The position numbers and the translations under genes were made by a program. From contig MCGT01000024.1 of assembly GCA_002104935.1 (NCBI GenBank), positions 310,001-374,000 on the forward strand: a stretch of 64,000 nucleotides of DNA, in the 5' to 3' direction. Below are positions 33,401 through 44,580 of this stretch, piece by piece; the stretch's first letter is position 1, and each line of letters begins with the position of its first letter. The notes under the pieces are model-generated. The model was not told the DNA's origin. It made no database searches and saw only the letters and a list, made by a program, of their open reading frames with translations. The stretch is from Hesseltinella vesiculosa (lineage: Eukaryota; Mucoromycota; Mucoromycetes; Mucorales; Cunninghamellaceae).

Positions 33401-35385
33401 CCGTGCACAGCAGGACAGCTTTTCGTCTAGCCACACCAAGCACTCTCAGCGTCGATCGTCAACCTTGCCTCCAACGTCATCGTCGCTCTCCTCGTCGTTT
33501 TCATCGTCACCACACCTTCGGTCCAGCCACCTTTCCCATGGATTACCTCATTTGACCTTTGATATGGACGAAGAGCACCAAGGCAAGCCCGACCCATCCA
33601 CCTTGTCGACACTCGGTCATCATGCTGCCGGATCCACACCCATGGACGGCAATTCTTTCCAGCTCCAGCACTACAACACCATGCCATTACCCACGTCTGC
33701 ACCCATCACCAACTCTTTTAGCCTCGGTAAGATGGCAAGTAGCAAGGAAGGACCTGACTGCCCATTCTTTCTTGTGTAGACTCCTCAGCTGTTGATCTGA
33801 CCGTACCTGGCAATCAAGGAAATTCGTTCATCAAAGCACTTGCGAACATGCTGGCTGAACGAGGTCTTGGCAACCTCTTGCCATTGGAGTATCCGCTGTA
33901 AGTTTCATTTTATTGGTGTTGAATGAAGCACGTCACCAAGCTCACTCTTTTTTTTATTGGTTTATTCATCCCTTTGTCCTTGCCAAAGCTCGCCTTTGGA
34001 GCACGTGTTCCCCAACTCGATCATTGTCGTCAGCGAAGATGAGCCTAGCACAGTGGTGGCTGCAGCATTGACCTCGGATGAATATGTGAACAAGCTGCAG
34101 GATATTCGTGACCAGCAGCACCTGGATGACGCCAGCGGCCAAGTGTCTGACAGCAGCAAACAAGACGAGGAAAAGTCGCCAGATGACTCGTTTATTGAGC
34201 GCACGCTTCGCTCAAAATCAGGGATCCACATGAAGCTGTACTTCACCGATGGCACCACCAAGTTCTTTTGCAAGATCTTCTTCGCTGAGCAATTCGATGC
34301 TTTGCGTCGAAACTGCGGCTGCGACGAGAATTTCATTGCTTCCCTTGCTCACTGTGCCAAATGGGATTCCTCTGGTGGCAAGTCAGGCTCCACCTTTTTG
34401 AAAACCGACGGTAAAGAACCCGCTCCAATGATGAAAAAAATGACAGCTCACTTTTTTTTTTTTTTTGAAAAAAAAGATGGCCGGTACTTGCTGAAGCAAA
34501 TCTCAAAGTATGAAATGGATGCGTTTGTCAAATTTGCCCATTCGTACTTCCAGTATCTCTCTGAAGCATTTTTCCACGAGGTAAACTCTTGTGCGAGCTT
34601 GGGATCGTCTGGATTCATATCGTTTTTCCTAGCTACCAACCGTGCTGTGCAAAATCTTCGGCTTATACCGTGTTGGATACAAGAACATGACGACGGGGAA
34701 GTCAACGCGCATGGACATCTTGGTGATGGAAAATCTATTTTATGATCGATGCGTGAAAAAGGTAGCAAGCCCATCAACTTGCCGTAGCCTATAACCACTC
34801 CCTCTTTTTTTTTTTTTACTTTTTAGATCTTTGATTTGAAAGGATCCATGAGGAACCGCCATGTACAAGTGACAGGCAAAGAAAACGAGGTGCTTTTGGA
34901 TGAGAACATGGTGGAATGTAAGCCTAAAGGATACAATGGGTGGAGGACAAGACTGACATTTTCTTTTTCTTTGGCTTTATTGAAGATCTCCTCCAATCGC
35001 CTCTGTTTCTGCGTGCGCATGCCAAGCAGCTCTTGCGCGAATCCTTGCACAACGACACACTGTTCCTCTCCCGCTTGGACGTGATGGACTATTCGCTGCT
35101 TGTAGCCATTGACGAAGAAAAGCAAGAGCTAGTCGTTGGCATTGTCGGTAAGTATGAAAACAAGAAGAAAGGAGCATTCTCTGATCGCTTCGTCGGCGGC
35201 TAGATTTCATTCGCACATTCACTTGGGACAAAAAGCTGGAAAGCTGGGTCAAGGATTCCGGCATTTTTGGTGGAGGCGGCAAGGAACCGACCATCATTTC
35301 ACCAAGGCAATACCGCATTCGTTTTAGAGAAGCAATGAGCCGATACTTTTTATTGATTCCTGATTTTTGGTCCACTGAAACATAA
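27484..35385 (+). CDS. FAB1: 1-phosphatidylinositol-3-phosphate 5-kinase FAB1/PIKfyve
   Basis: Fab1 makes PI(3,5)P2 on vacuole and endosome membranes. An N-terminal FYVE finger ([29 protein letters not shown], then CGKCV) binds PI3P and is split by an intron at 28014. After a long Ser-rich region with a His-rich patch (29070-29160) comes the TCP1/chaperonin-like domain ([20 protein letters not shown] ... [10 protein letters not shown]). The CCR region has [20 protein letters not shown] and [11 protein letters not shown]. The C-terminal kinase spans several exons from 33.8 kb: [63 protein letters not shown] and a last block ending IPDFWSTET. All key kinase motifs are intact. The start at 27484 is the first ATG leading directly into the conserved N-terminus. 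Confidence 0.95.
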
Positions 35386-35471
35386 TAGATATCGTTTTTC
35401 ATACCCCCAAACCGCTCCTTTTGTGAACAAACGCTTTTTTTTCTGTCTTTTTTTCCCTTTTTTTTTCAATC

Positions 35472-36151
35472 ATGGCCAAAGTCATTCAAGTAAGCATTGA
35501 CACACGACGTGATATTGATCTTGAAATTCAAAAGGTCTGCGAAGAATTCACAGCCGATTCTGTACGAAGTGTAGCTGAACCCATCAACAGCTTTTTGCTC
35601 AAGGTAACGTTTTCATTACAAGGCCACCAAGCTTATTTCCTTGACATTGTGCATCCATTTGTTAGCTCTCCACTAAACGCTCATCTGATGCCAATGCCTC
35701 AAACGATCGATTATTGATCCCCTCACGTACGCTGCCACGCAATCTCAAAACGCATTTGTTTTGACCGACACTCACGAACTTGTCCTTTCCACCCGTCACA
35801 GAACAAGTTGCTCAAGTCATCAATCAATTCAAAGAGGCTATATCCGAGCGACTGCCCTACGTTCAATCCAAACTACGCGAATACATCAATGATACCAAAA
35901 TGGAAGAAATTCTTCTTCAGCCCATCGACGCAAGTGGATGAAAAAGAAGAGCCATGAGGAAACCTGACCTTTTTTTTTCCGCCTGCTGGCAGATTAATAT
36001 CCTCGAGGAGTACAAAACATTTCACCAAGCCGTGACCAACATCGATGCTTCAAAAATCGAGCCGTTACAAGCACCTTTACCAACCGTGGAAGAAATGATG
36101 GAATTCATAGCCCAGCAACGACAGCATGACCAGCCCCTTCTAGACGCGTAG
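35472..36151 (+). CDS. stand-alone COG3 C-terminal domain protein
   Basis: Four exons (35472-35603, 35666-35726, 35802-35929, 35993-36151) give 159 aa. The whole product resembles only the last part of conserved oligomeric Golgi subunit 3. MAKVIQVSIDTRRDIDLEIQ matches the human RVIE..DSKKDVDR segment, followed by VCEEF and PINSFLLK. Later MEEILLQPIDINILEEYKTF matches the COG3 EFILFKPVRNNI..F..FH block. Full COG3 is about 800 aa, and the remaining part is not upstream: FAB1 ends 86 bp before this start. The third intron (35930-35992) begins GCAAGT and is a GC-AG intron. The gene has its own T-rich upstream region and splices cleanly, so it looks expressed. It could be a split COG3 module or a truncated duplicate. 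Confidence 0.7.
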
Positions 36152-36294
36152 TTCCTCCTCTCCTCAGATACAGAACAAAAATACATGGAAACCGAGGCTT
36201 GGCTAGCCATGGCCGTCGTCGAAACAGAAACGCGACTAGCTTTTTTCTAATTTAATAAAAAATACAAAAACGAAGATGATCTAACGAAGGAGCT

Positions 36295-38853
36295 TCAATT
36301 GCCAAATTTGGAGTAGAATCCAAAATTAATCCAGTCAACGCCTTGGTCAATTAGCTCTTGAGGAATTGGCTCGGCCAAACGGTCGAGCTCTTCAGGTGTA
36401 AGAAGCTGTTGCCCCACTGGTGATTCGGGCTCAGGCACCAGGTTCAAAAAGGCGCTCACTTGTTCATTGGAAAATTCCTGAGAGAGTGAGCCGCCGGCGT
36501 CCTGTTGGCCCTGGCTCTTTTTCTGAAGCGATCGCTGGAGCAAGGGTGGGGAGACATAGTCGTTCATCATGGAGGGCTTGCTGGTGGCATTGGCTTGAAA
36601 GTGCTGGCCAAAGCTTGGCAGTTCATTAGCCTCGTCATAGTAAGTCAGGCACTCCTTGAAAGCGACGTCTCGAAATTGCTCGTAATAGCCATCAAACTGG
36701 GTTTCAAAATAAAAAATCAGTGAGCGCTGACGTTTTTTTTTTCTCATTCCAAAGCTACCCTGGCATCCAATGCGTCGGACAATGATTGGACAGATATGTC
36801 ACCGGGATGGAGGGCTGCCCAGGGGTCACGGCAAGAACTGCTTCGGCAGGTCTTGAGCACCACAAGCAAAGCATTCAGGCGATTTACTAGATTAGTTTCC
36901 TTAAAGCTGTTATACACGTTGAAGAGCTCATAGGGGTCATTAGCCAAGTCAAAGAATTCATGTTCACCAGTACACCACACCGTGTACTTGTCTAGTGGGA
37001 AAGGCAGAAGATGAGAAGCATGTATATTTTTTTTCTTTCTATCCTTTACAGTTGTGTCCTCGGGAAATGATACGGATGGTCTTATACGTATTTGTATCCT
37101 TGCCAGTAAACGTCGGCCCGTCGATGCTCCTGATTTTTTAAGAGAAAAAAAATGTAAGAAGGTGTCTGGGCGGTGGCTGATATCTTACTCGGCAAAAGGA
37201 GCCTCCATCCAAAATTCTACAGCAAAGGATTCTTTGGAAGCAGGCTTGGGATGGCGGGCAAGATGCTTCGTTAAAGGAAGCACACCTCCATCGACCCACG
37301 AGGGAATCTTGTCACTGGCTTTGGCCAATGCCAGCAGCGTGGGACCAATGTCATGATGGCCACCCAAGGCATCACTGACCTTCCCTTTTCCAATGCCAGG
37401 ACCTCGTACGATAAAAGGCACTCTGAAAAAAAAAAAAAAAACCTCGTAAGCGTCGGAGCTTCGGCTTTTTTTTTTGGAAACTCTTACTTGATGTCTTCTT
37501 CGTTGCTGCCACACTTTCCGGGGTAGGCACGATGCTGGCCGATATGGTACCCATTGTCAGACGTATAAATGACAATGGTGTTGTCCAATTTACCCTGGCG
37601 GTCAAGCTCTTTAAACAAGCTGCCGACCATTTCATCTACAGCTTGCAATGCCCGTAAGCGGTCGCGATACGTCTCATCAAACTCTTTCACCACCGACGCA
37701 TTTGCCCGATTCAATTGTTTCCAAAATGAGGCAGTCTTTGTTTGAAAACCAGGGTTAAAATTTGGCGTGCGAGGAACTACAGTGTCCAGGGGGGGGGGGG
37801 GGGAAGGGTGAGTTAGGACCGTGACATGATTTCTCCGTTTTTTGTTTTGTTTTGTTTTGTCCCTGTTCTTTACTTTTAACATCCTTGAATAAATGCGCGT
37901 GACGAGCAGCAGGGATAGGAGGAGTACTGACAATGCCATTGGTTCCATCAAAGGCAAAGTTACTATGGGGCGACATGGGGGCTACCCAGAGGAAAAACGG
38001 CTTGTCGCTGTGTTGCTGACGCTTCAAGGCTTGGACAGCCTTTGCGTGAACCACGTCAGTTTGGTAAGTATTTTTGTAATGCACAGGCTTCTCCCCATTT
38101 GTGGAGAATACCGTCTTAGTGTAAACATATGTGAATGGATCCACAAGCTGATCTGAAATGACGAAAAAAAAAAAATGAGCAAGATTGTCGGATTTTTAAT
38201 CTCCACCCCTCTCAGCCTTTACCTTGATAATCAAATCCTTGGGGTTTGGGAGCGTTATAGTTGTTGACAGTGTATCCGTTCATGAGCTTGCCTATGTAGT
38301 GGGTGTAATACCCAGCCTTTGTAATAATGATATCTTTGAATATAGGCTCATTTGAATCGCAGCATCTCTTTTTTTTTTACCCGCTGCATCCACACCGGCA
38401 GAGTTTCTTCACCCAGCCCAAGCTGATTATATCTATCATAGCCACCATGAGGTGCAGACACATGTGTAATGCTACGAAAAAAAAAAAAAACCAGGATGAG
38501 AACCTTGTCCTTTTTCTTGAAACCTGCATTACTTTGTGTTATGGGCATATTGACTGCGGAGCAACGACACGCGACTTGGACAGCTAGGACAAAAAAAGCG
38601 ATCAGTCGACTGCGATGCTCATTTCTTGCAAGAAACACACTTACCAAACGGCTGTAGTAACATAATGGTTGCGAAACACAGTCCCTTGCTGCACCAAGTA
38701 CTTTTGCACATTGGGCATATAGTCAATCGAATTCAGGAGGGCATCCTGATCATCTGTGAAGATAAAGAGGATGTTTGGCTTGTCCTCGGCCGCCTGAGCC
38801 TGCCACGCCTGCAATAGTAAATAAGCCGCTGTTCCCAAAATACTCAATCTCAT
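36295..38853 (-). CDS. secreted arylsulfatase-type sulfatase
   Basis: This is a type I sulfatase that would hydrolyse sulfate esters outside the cell or in the vacuole. A signal peptide (MRLSILGTAAYLLLQAWQAQA) precedes DKPNILFIFTDDQD, which holds the metal-binding aspartates. The active-site signature CCPSRVSLLRSQYAHNT, whose first cysteine region becomes formylglycine, is formed across an intron at 38584. Further landmarks are GYDRYNQLGLGEETLPVWMQ, YIGKLMNGY, the substrate-site WVAPMSPH, TSDNGYHIGQHR with metal ligands and VPFIVRGPGI. The C-terminal part (HEFFDLANDPYELFNVYN) is as in fungal arylsulfatases. About nine exons are used. The ATG at 38853 is preferred over an upstream in-frame one because it begins the signal peptide. 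Confidence 0.92.
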
Positions 38854-39755
38854 GCTAAGTGAATAAACAAAAAAGAGAAAGAAAAAAAAACAAAGCAAGT
38901 AGGCCAAACGGTATAACATCGTCAAAGCAACACCAATTTCGCTGAAGTTGCTGAAATGGCATCATCGACTGAGGTTTAATTTAGATTGAGCGGTGTCTTG
39001 ACGTACAAATTAGTTGCCATGGGAAGGTAGGAAAGAGTATCATCTAAGTTTTGCCTTGTCGCCGATAATCTCAGATGAGTAGGAGTCATCAAATATGGTG
39101 CCATAGTCAACCACCATGTGTGACGGGATGAAATCTGCTGACAAGGCATGCGCTACTCATGACGGCCTAAACACACGGACAAACATCCAACATGACTAGC
39201 AAAACCAGGCACTTACACTAAGGGTGTCCCCAATGCAAATTTGAGATGAATTTAGCTGATCAATTGTTGGCTGGTCAAACCACACTTTTTTTTTCTTTTC
39301 TAGGGACGATAACGCAGCGCACGGATGGTATAATATGATTAGCTGCTCTTCGTTGCAGTCGCCCCTTCAATTACAGCACCGGTGCACCTCAGTGACAAAG
39401 GATGAACTTGCTACTACTCTCCTTTTTTTTTCGCATTTAACCGGGCGGGCGTAATGAACGAATCAAGCGCAGCGGTTGGCAAGGACGACTTGTTCTTTTC
39501 TAGCATTCGATGATTTTGACTTTGGGAGCAAAGTTATTCGTTGGCAAAAGAAAGGTAGGTCATGGTTGAATATCAGTTGTGTGTGTCGTAAAGAGGAGGG
39601 AGCTGTCTTTGCTTTTCTCGAAGTCTCGAATTGCGTCAAAGAAACATGACAGGCGATCTTTTCTAAGGCTTTATTCTACAAATGGATGTGACGACAATTA
39701 TGTACTTTGGGAAGGGAGGATGCTGAAGAAGTGGTGGGAGCGCGGATATCGGGGA
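38854..39755. other. intergenic region
   Basis: About 900 bp hold the sulfatase promoter and the MRPS12 3' side. Open frames are short and show no family motifs. No RNA gene was recognised. Confidence 0.5.
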
Positions 39756-40342
39756 CTATTCGTTCTTGGTAGGCTTTTTGGCTAAGAAGAAAAAGAAGGT
39801 GAGCTCAAAATGGTAAAAAAAAAAAAGGGGGGGAGGGGCTTTTGAGGCTTACTGCCATATTTGCTGCGAGAGGTGGTTCGGCTGGCCACGCCTTGAAGAT
39901 CCAGGGCACCACGGACCAAATGGTATCGCACACCAGGAAGATCGGGAACACGACCACCACGAACAAGGACGACAGAATGTTCCTGCAAGTTGTGACCTTC
40001 ACCAGGGATATAAGCTGACACCACACGGCCATTTGTCAATTTGACACGAGCGACTTTTCGTTGGGCTGAGTTAGGCTTCTTGGGCTTGGTTGTATAGACC
40101 TTGTTGCACACACCCTTTCGTTGATAGTTGCCTTCCAAGGCAGGCACCTTGCTCAACTTGACTTTTGATTTACGGCATTTGCGCATCACTTGATTGAGAG
40201 TTGCCATGCCGGAGGCTTGCTGTTGCCATAAAGGTTGAGCGATTGGCTTCAGTTGGCTGAGGATGCGACTGTTGGTTTGTTGCAAAGGTCGTTGTGTCAG
40301 AGGTCGAAGTGCTCCTTTCAAAATCGTACCGAATCCAAACAT
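39756..40342 (-). CDS. MRPS12: mitochondrial ribosomal protein uS12m
   Basis: This is the decoding-centre protein of the small mitoribosomal subunit. Two exons (40342-39853 and 39781-39756) give 171 aa. The N-terminal 40 residues ([20 protein letters not shown]) are basic and form a likely targeting sequence. The uS12 core follows: [71 protein letters not shown] and [16 protein letters not shown]. The KPKKPNSA and PDLPGVRYH loops, which sit at the decoding site, are intact. The short last exon adds TKKPTKNE. It diverges from RAT1 with 152 bp between starts. Confidence 0.95.
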
Positions 40343-40494
40343 GGTGGCTCTTAAAAAAAAAAAAAAGAAAAGGTGCTTTTTTTTATTTTTCTTGTTTCCA
40401 AGAGGGAAACCAGTCACTGGAGTCTTTAAACTCAGTGCGTACGAATTTCTGCAATTTCCTTTCTTTTTCACTTTCTTTTTTTTTTTTTCGTCCA
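40343..40494. promoter_or_regulatory. shared promoter between MRPS12 and RAT1
   Basis: The two divergent start codons are 152 bp apart. The segment is dominated by A runs next to MRPS12 and T runs next to RAT1. No TATA-like element stands out. Confidence 0.4.
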
Positions 40495-43400
40495 ATGGGT
40501 GTTCCAGCATTCTTTAGGTAAGGAGATCGCCGTCCAGTCATGAGCAGGATTGTCTGTCGTCCATGGTCCTAATGAACACTTGTTTATGTTAAAATGTCTT
40601 GTTCTTCTGTAGATGGTTAGCAGATAAGTTTCCAAAAACCTGCAGCCCAGTCGTCGAAGAGTACGGCAAAACAATCAATGGCACCTATATTCCTGTTGAC
40701 ACCACGCAACCCAATCCCAATGGTGAGGAGTTTGATAACTTATATCTCGACATGAACGGTATTATCCATCCCTGCTGTCACCCTGAAGATAAGGTAAGTA
40801 GGAAAAAGTATGCACCAGTGCATGTCCTCTGACCACCTTTTTATTGTCATGCCAGCCTGCTCCAAGCACCGAAGATGAAATGATCCTTGATATTTTTGCC
40901 TACATTGATCGTATTGTGAACATGGTGCGCCCCCGCAAAGTTTTATATATGGCCATTGGTAAAAACGAGAGACAAATGGTCAGATGTCAGGTTACTGAGT
41001 GCTGCCCTTTTTTTTAGACGGCGTGGCTCCTCGTGCAAAAATGAATCAGCAACGGTCCCGCCGTTTCCGAGCCTCTCAACTTGCAGAAATTGAACGCCAG
41101 GCTGCGGAAAAGGTGCGAAAGGATTTGGCTAGTAAGTGTTTCTATTCCGTGTATGGGAGACAAGCACCGTATAACCTCCTATTTTTTTTTTACTACGAAA
41201 TAGTTATTGGTCAAGAAGACCAGTTCCCTGAAAAGAAGGCCCACTTTGATTCCAACTGTATCACTCCAGGCACCCCTTTCATGGCCCGACTTGCCACCTG
41301 TTTGCGCTATCACATTGCCGAAAGGCAAAACTCTGACCCCCTTTGGAAGAACGTAAGTCTTGCCTTTGAACATGACTGCGCCATGCTAACGTTTTTTTTT
41401 CCTACTCACAGCTCAAGGTCATTCTTTCCGACGCCACTGTTCCTGGTGAAGGTGAACACAAGGTGATGGAATTCATTCGTGTTCAACGCACTCGCCCCGA
41501 ACATGACGCCAACACTTCCCATGTCATGTATGGTCTAGTAAGTCTGTAAAATGACAAAAGACGATGCGCTGACCTCTTGCACTTTCCACGTATAGGACGC
41601 TGATTTGATCATGCTTGCTCTCGCCACCCATGAACCTCATTTCAAAATTTTACGTGAAGATGTAATGATCAAGAATGCCAAAGAGAAGAAGTGCGATATT
41701 TGCCACAAAGGTGGCCACTCCACCACTGAATGCCGAGGTGAATACAAAAATCGACAAACCTCGGTCGTTTGTAACCCCTTTTTTTTATCTGTTCGTAGCC
41801 AACGCCAATGCGTCTGCGGCAGCTGGTGCCAACGTGGACTTCTCTGTGTTTGAAAGGTCGGAGGAGGAAAAGCTAGCCGAAAACAAACCATATGTCTTTT
41901 TACATGTGGGTGCTTTGCGTGAGTATCTCGAGCAAGCTTTGAAGTTTGATGTGCCTGGCCTGACCTTTGACTTTGAACGCGCTGTCGACGACTGGGTCTT
42001 TATGTGCTTCTTTGTCGGCAACGATTTCTTACCTCATCTGCCTTCGCTGGAAATCCGTGACGGAGCCATCAGCACCCTGAGCATCTTGTGGAAACAATGT
42101 ATGCCTATGATGGGTGGCTACATGACTCAAAATGGACAGGTAAGTCTCTCCCTCTCTCCGTGCGCAGCACTTACTTTTTTTTTTTTTTTAATCCTAGGTC
42201 GACCTTAAGCGTGTACAGATCCTCGCCACCGAACTTGGCAAGATGGAGGATTCGATTTTTGTCGAAAGAAGACAAAGTATGCTAAAATAGAGGACAGACC
42301 CCTTGCACGGACTCACACTTTTCATTTTTTACAGAGGAAGAACGGCGCCAACGCAACTTCAAGAGGAGAAAGTTGGAAAACGAACAACGCAAGAATCAAA
42401 ACAAATCCCAAGCCGCCCCTGCCACTGGCCCTGAATTCACCTTTGCTGATTTTGCCGCCGCTCCCGTCAATGACCCCAATGCTGGTATTTCCAATGTCGA
42501 TGTGGTACGAAATCGTGCTGCCTTGCGCATGGCTGGTAATAATCAATCAGTCGCTGCCTCTCTGAAGGCTGAGCTGATGGAAGACGACGACAGCGACGCT
42601 CCCCGTGGCACCAAACGCAAGGTCGATGACGAAACCCCTGACGAAAGCAACGCCGATGACGATGATGAATCCGGCGTCGACAATGCCGAACAAACGGATC
42701 TGATCGCCCGAGGCAAAGCCATTTTGGACAAGATGGCTGCCGACAAAAAAGCCAAGGAAGATGCTGCACGCGACCGAGAACCTGACGATGCCGTCCGTTT
42801 GTGGGAAACCGGCTGGAAGGAACGCTACTACGAAACCAAGTTTGGTCTCCGCATCGAAGATCAGGATGAAATCAACGAGTATGTGCATCCAACAACGCAA
42901 GATAAAGAGTACATGCTCACATTTTTTTTTAGCGTTGTTAAATCATACTGCGAAGGTCTCTGCTGGGTCTTTGCTTACTACTACACGGTAAGTTGGCCAA
43001 CAGTTGGTTCAGAGCCAAAGCTTATCTATTTTTTTTTTGTAGGGATGTGTGTCTTGGTCGTGGTATTACCCCTATTACTACGCTCCTATGGCTTCGGATT
43101 TCAGGGACATTGATAAGTTTGATATCAAGTTTGAGCTTAACGCACCTTTGAATCCATTTGAACAATTGATGGGTGTGCTCCCTGCCGCCAGGTAAAAGAG
43201 TACTGGGCCAGAACGAAGAAATGAAAGTCTTACCTTTTTTTTTTATCCAGTCGTGATCACATTCCAAAGCCCTTCCATGCCTTGATGACTGAAGATGACT
43301 CGCCTATTATAGACTTTTACCCTACTGAATTCGATGTCGATATGGATGGCAAGAAGTGGGAATGGCAAGGTAGGCAAGGAAAAAAAAAAAAAAAAAAGTG

Positions 43401-44580
43401 CCAGCTATGAATACACACTCATTCACTTGTTTAATGGCCCCCACTAGGTGTTGTCAAGCTTCCTTTTATTACCACAGACCGACTGTTGACTGCCATGGAA
43501 ACTGTATATGATCAATTATCTGAAGAAGAAAGGATACGTAACTCCCTGGGCTCCGAATACTTGTTTATCTCTGACGTGCACAAGGCCTACGATAGCATCA
43601 GCACTGTCTATGCCAAACGAGACACCAAAGATCATTTGAAGTTGGACGGTCGACTCACCGATGGTTTGACCGGCAGTGTGGACAAGGATGAGGACTGTAT
43701 CCCTGGCAGCACCTTCCGAACCCCATTACCTGAACAAGGCTTGGATGACATTGCCAACGATCGCTCCATGAGGTATGCCGAGAAAAAGAACATAGAGCGG
43801 CGTGGTAACCTTGTATTCTTAGTGTCGTGTATTTGCTGCCAGAAATACCCAGCGGCTACAAGTTCAAGTCGGCTCTTCTACCAAAGGTGAAATTACGACC
43901 TTCCGTATTGTCATATGATGACCTGAAGATGGCCACGTTTGAAAAGATCGAAAGACGCCGACAACACCATCACAATCAAGGCTGGACTCCTCAAATCCAA
44001 CACATGGAAGAATATCGTGATTAGTAAGTGGGAAGACAAAAGGGATGACACGTGCTCCATCGTGTGTTAATGAAACAGATCTAATCGTTTATTTCTTGCA
44101 GTAACAACAAATTTCCTAGACGTGGCGGACGAGGTCGCGGTGGCCACTATAACAATGAAGGCTCAAGGTACTCGACTGGTTATGAAAGCTACGGCCAATA
44201 CAACCAATACCAACAGGGCGGCTACAACCAAGGCGGCTACGACCAAGGGTAAAAGTGAAAATAGGAGAAAAAAAAAAGACTGACATGTCCTCTTTCATTT
44301 TCTAGCGGCTACCGTCAAGGCTATGGCCAACAGCAAGGATATGGCGGAGGCTATCAAGGCTATGGTTCGCAGCAAGGACACCAAGGTTATCAACAGTACG
44401 GCTATCAGCAACAAGGCTCTCAACAAGGCTACCAAGGCTATCAGCAGCAAGGCTATCAACACCAAGGCTACCAACAGCAGGGCCAATATAGCAACTATAA
44501 TAACCGCGGCCGTGGTGGCCATCAGTCTCGGGGTAGTTACCAACAATACGGAAACCGTGGCTCCGGTCGAAGGTACTAGA
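40495..44580 (+). CDS. RAT1: nuclear 5'-3' exoribonuclease RAT1/XRN2
   Basis: Rat1/Xrn2 degrades 5'-monophosphate RNA in the nucleus, processes rRNA and snoRNA, and ends RNA polymerase II transcription. The gene starts [15 protein letters not shown] and keeps the catalytic pieces [74 protein letters not shown] and [18 protein letters not shown] zinc knuckle ([14 protein letters not shown]) follows, typical of the nuclear XRN2 type rather than XRN1. [18 protein letters not shown] marks the XRN core end. The C-terminus is a long low-complexity Gln/Gly/Tyr region ending in RGG-like repeats ([18 protein letters not shown]). At least 16 exons are joined. Confidence 0.95.
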
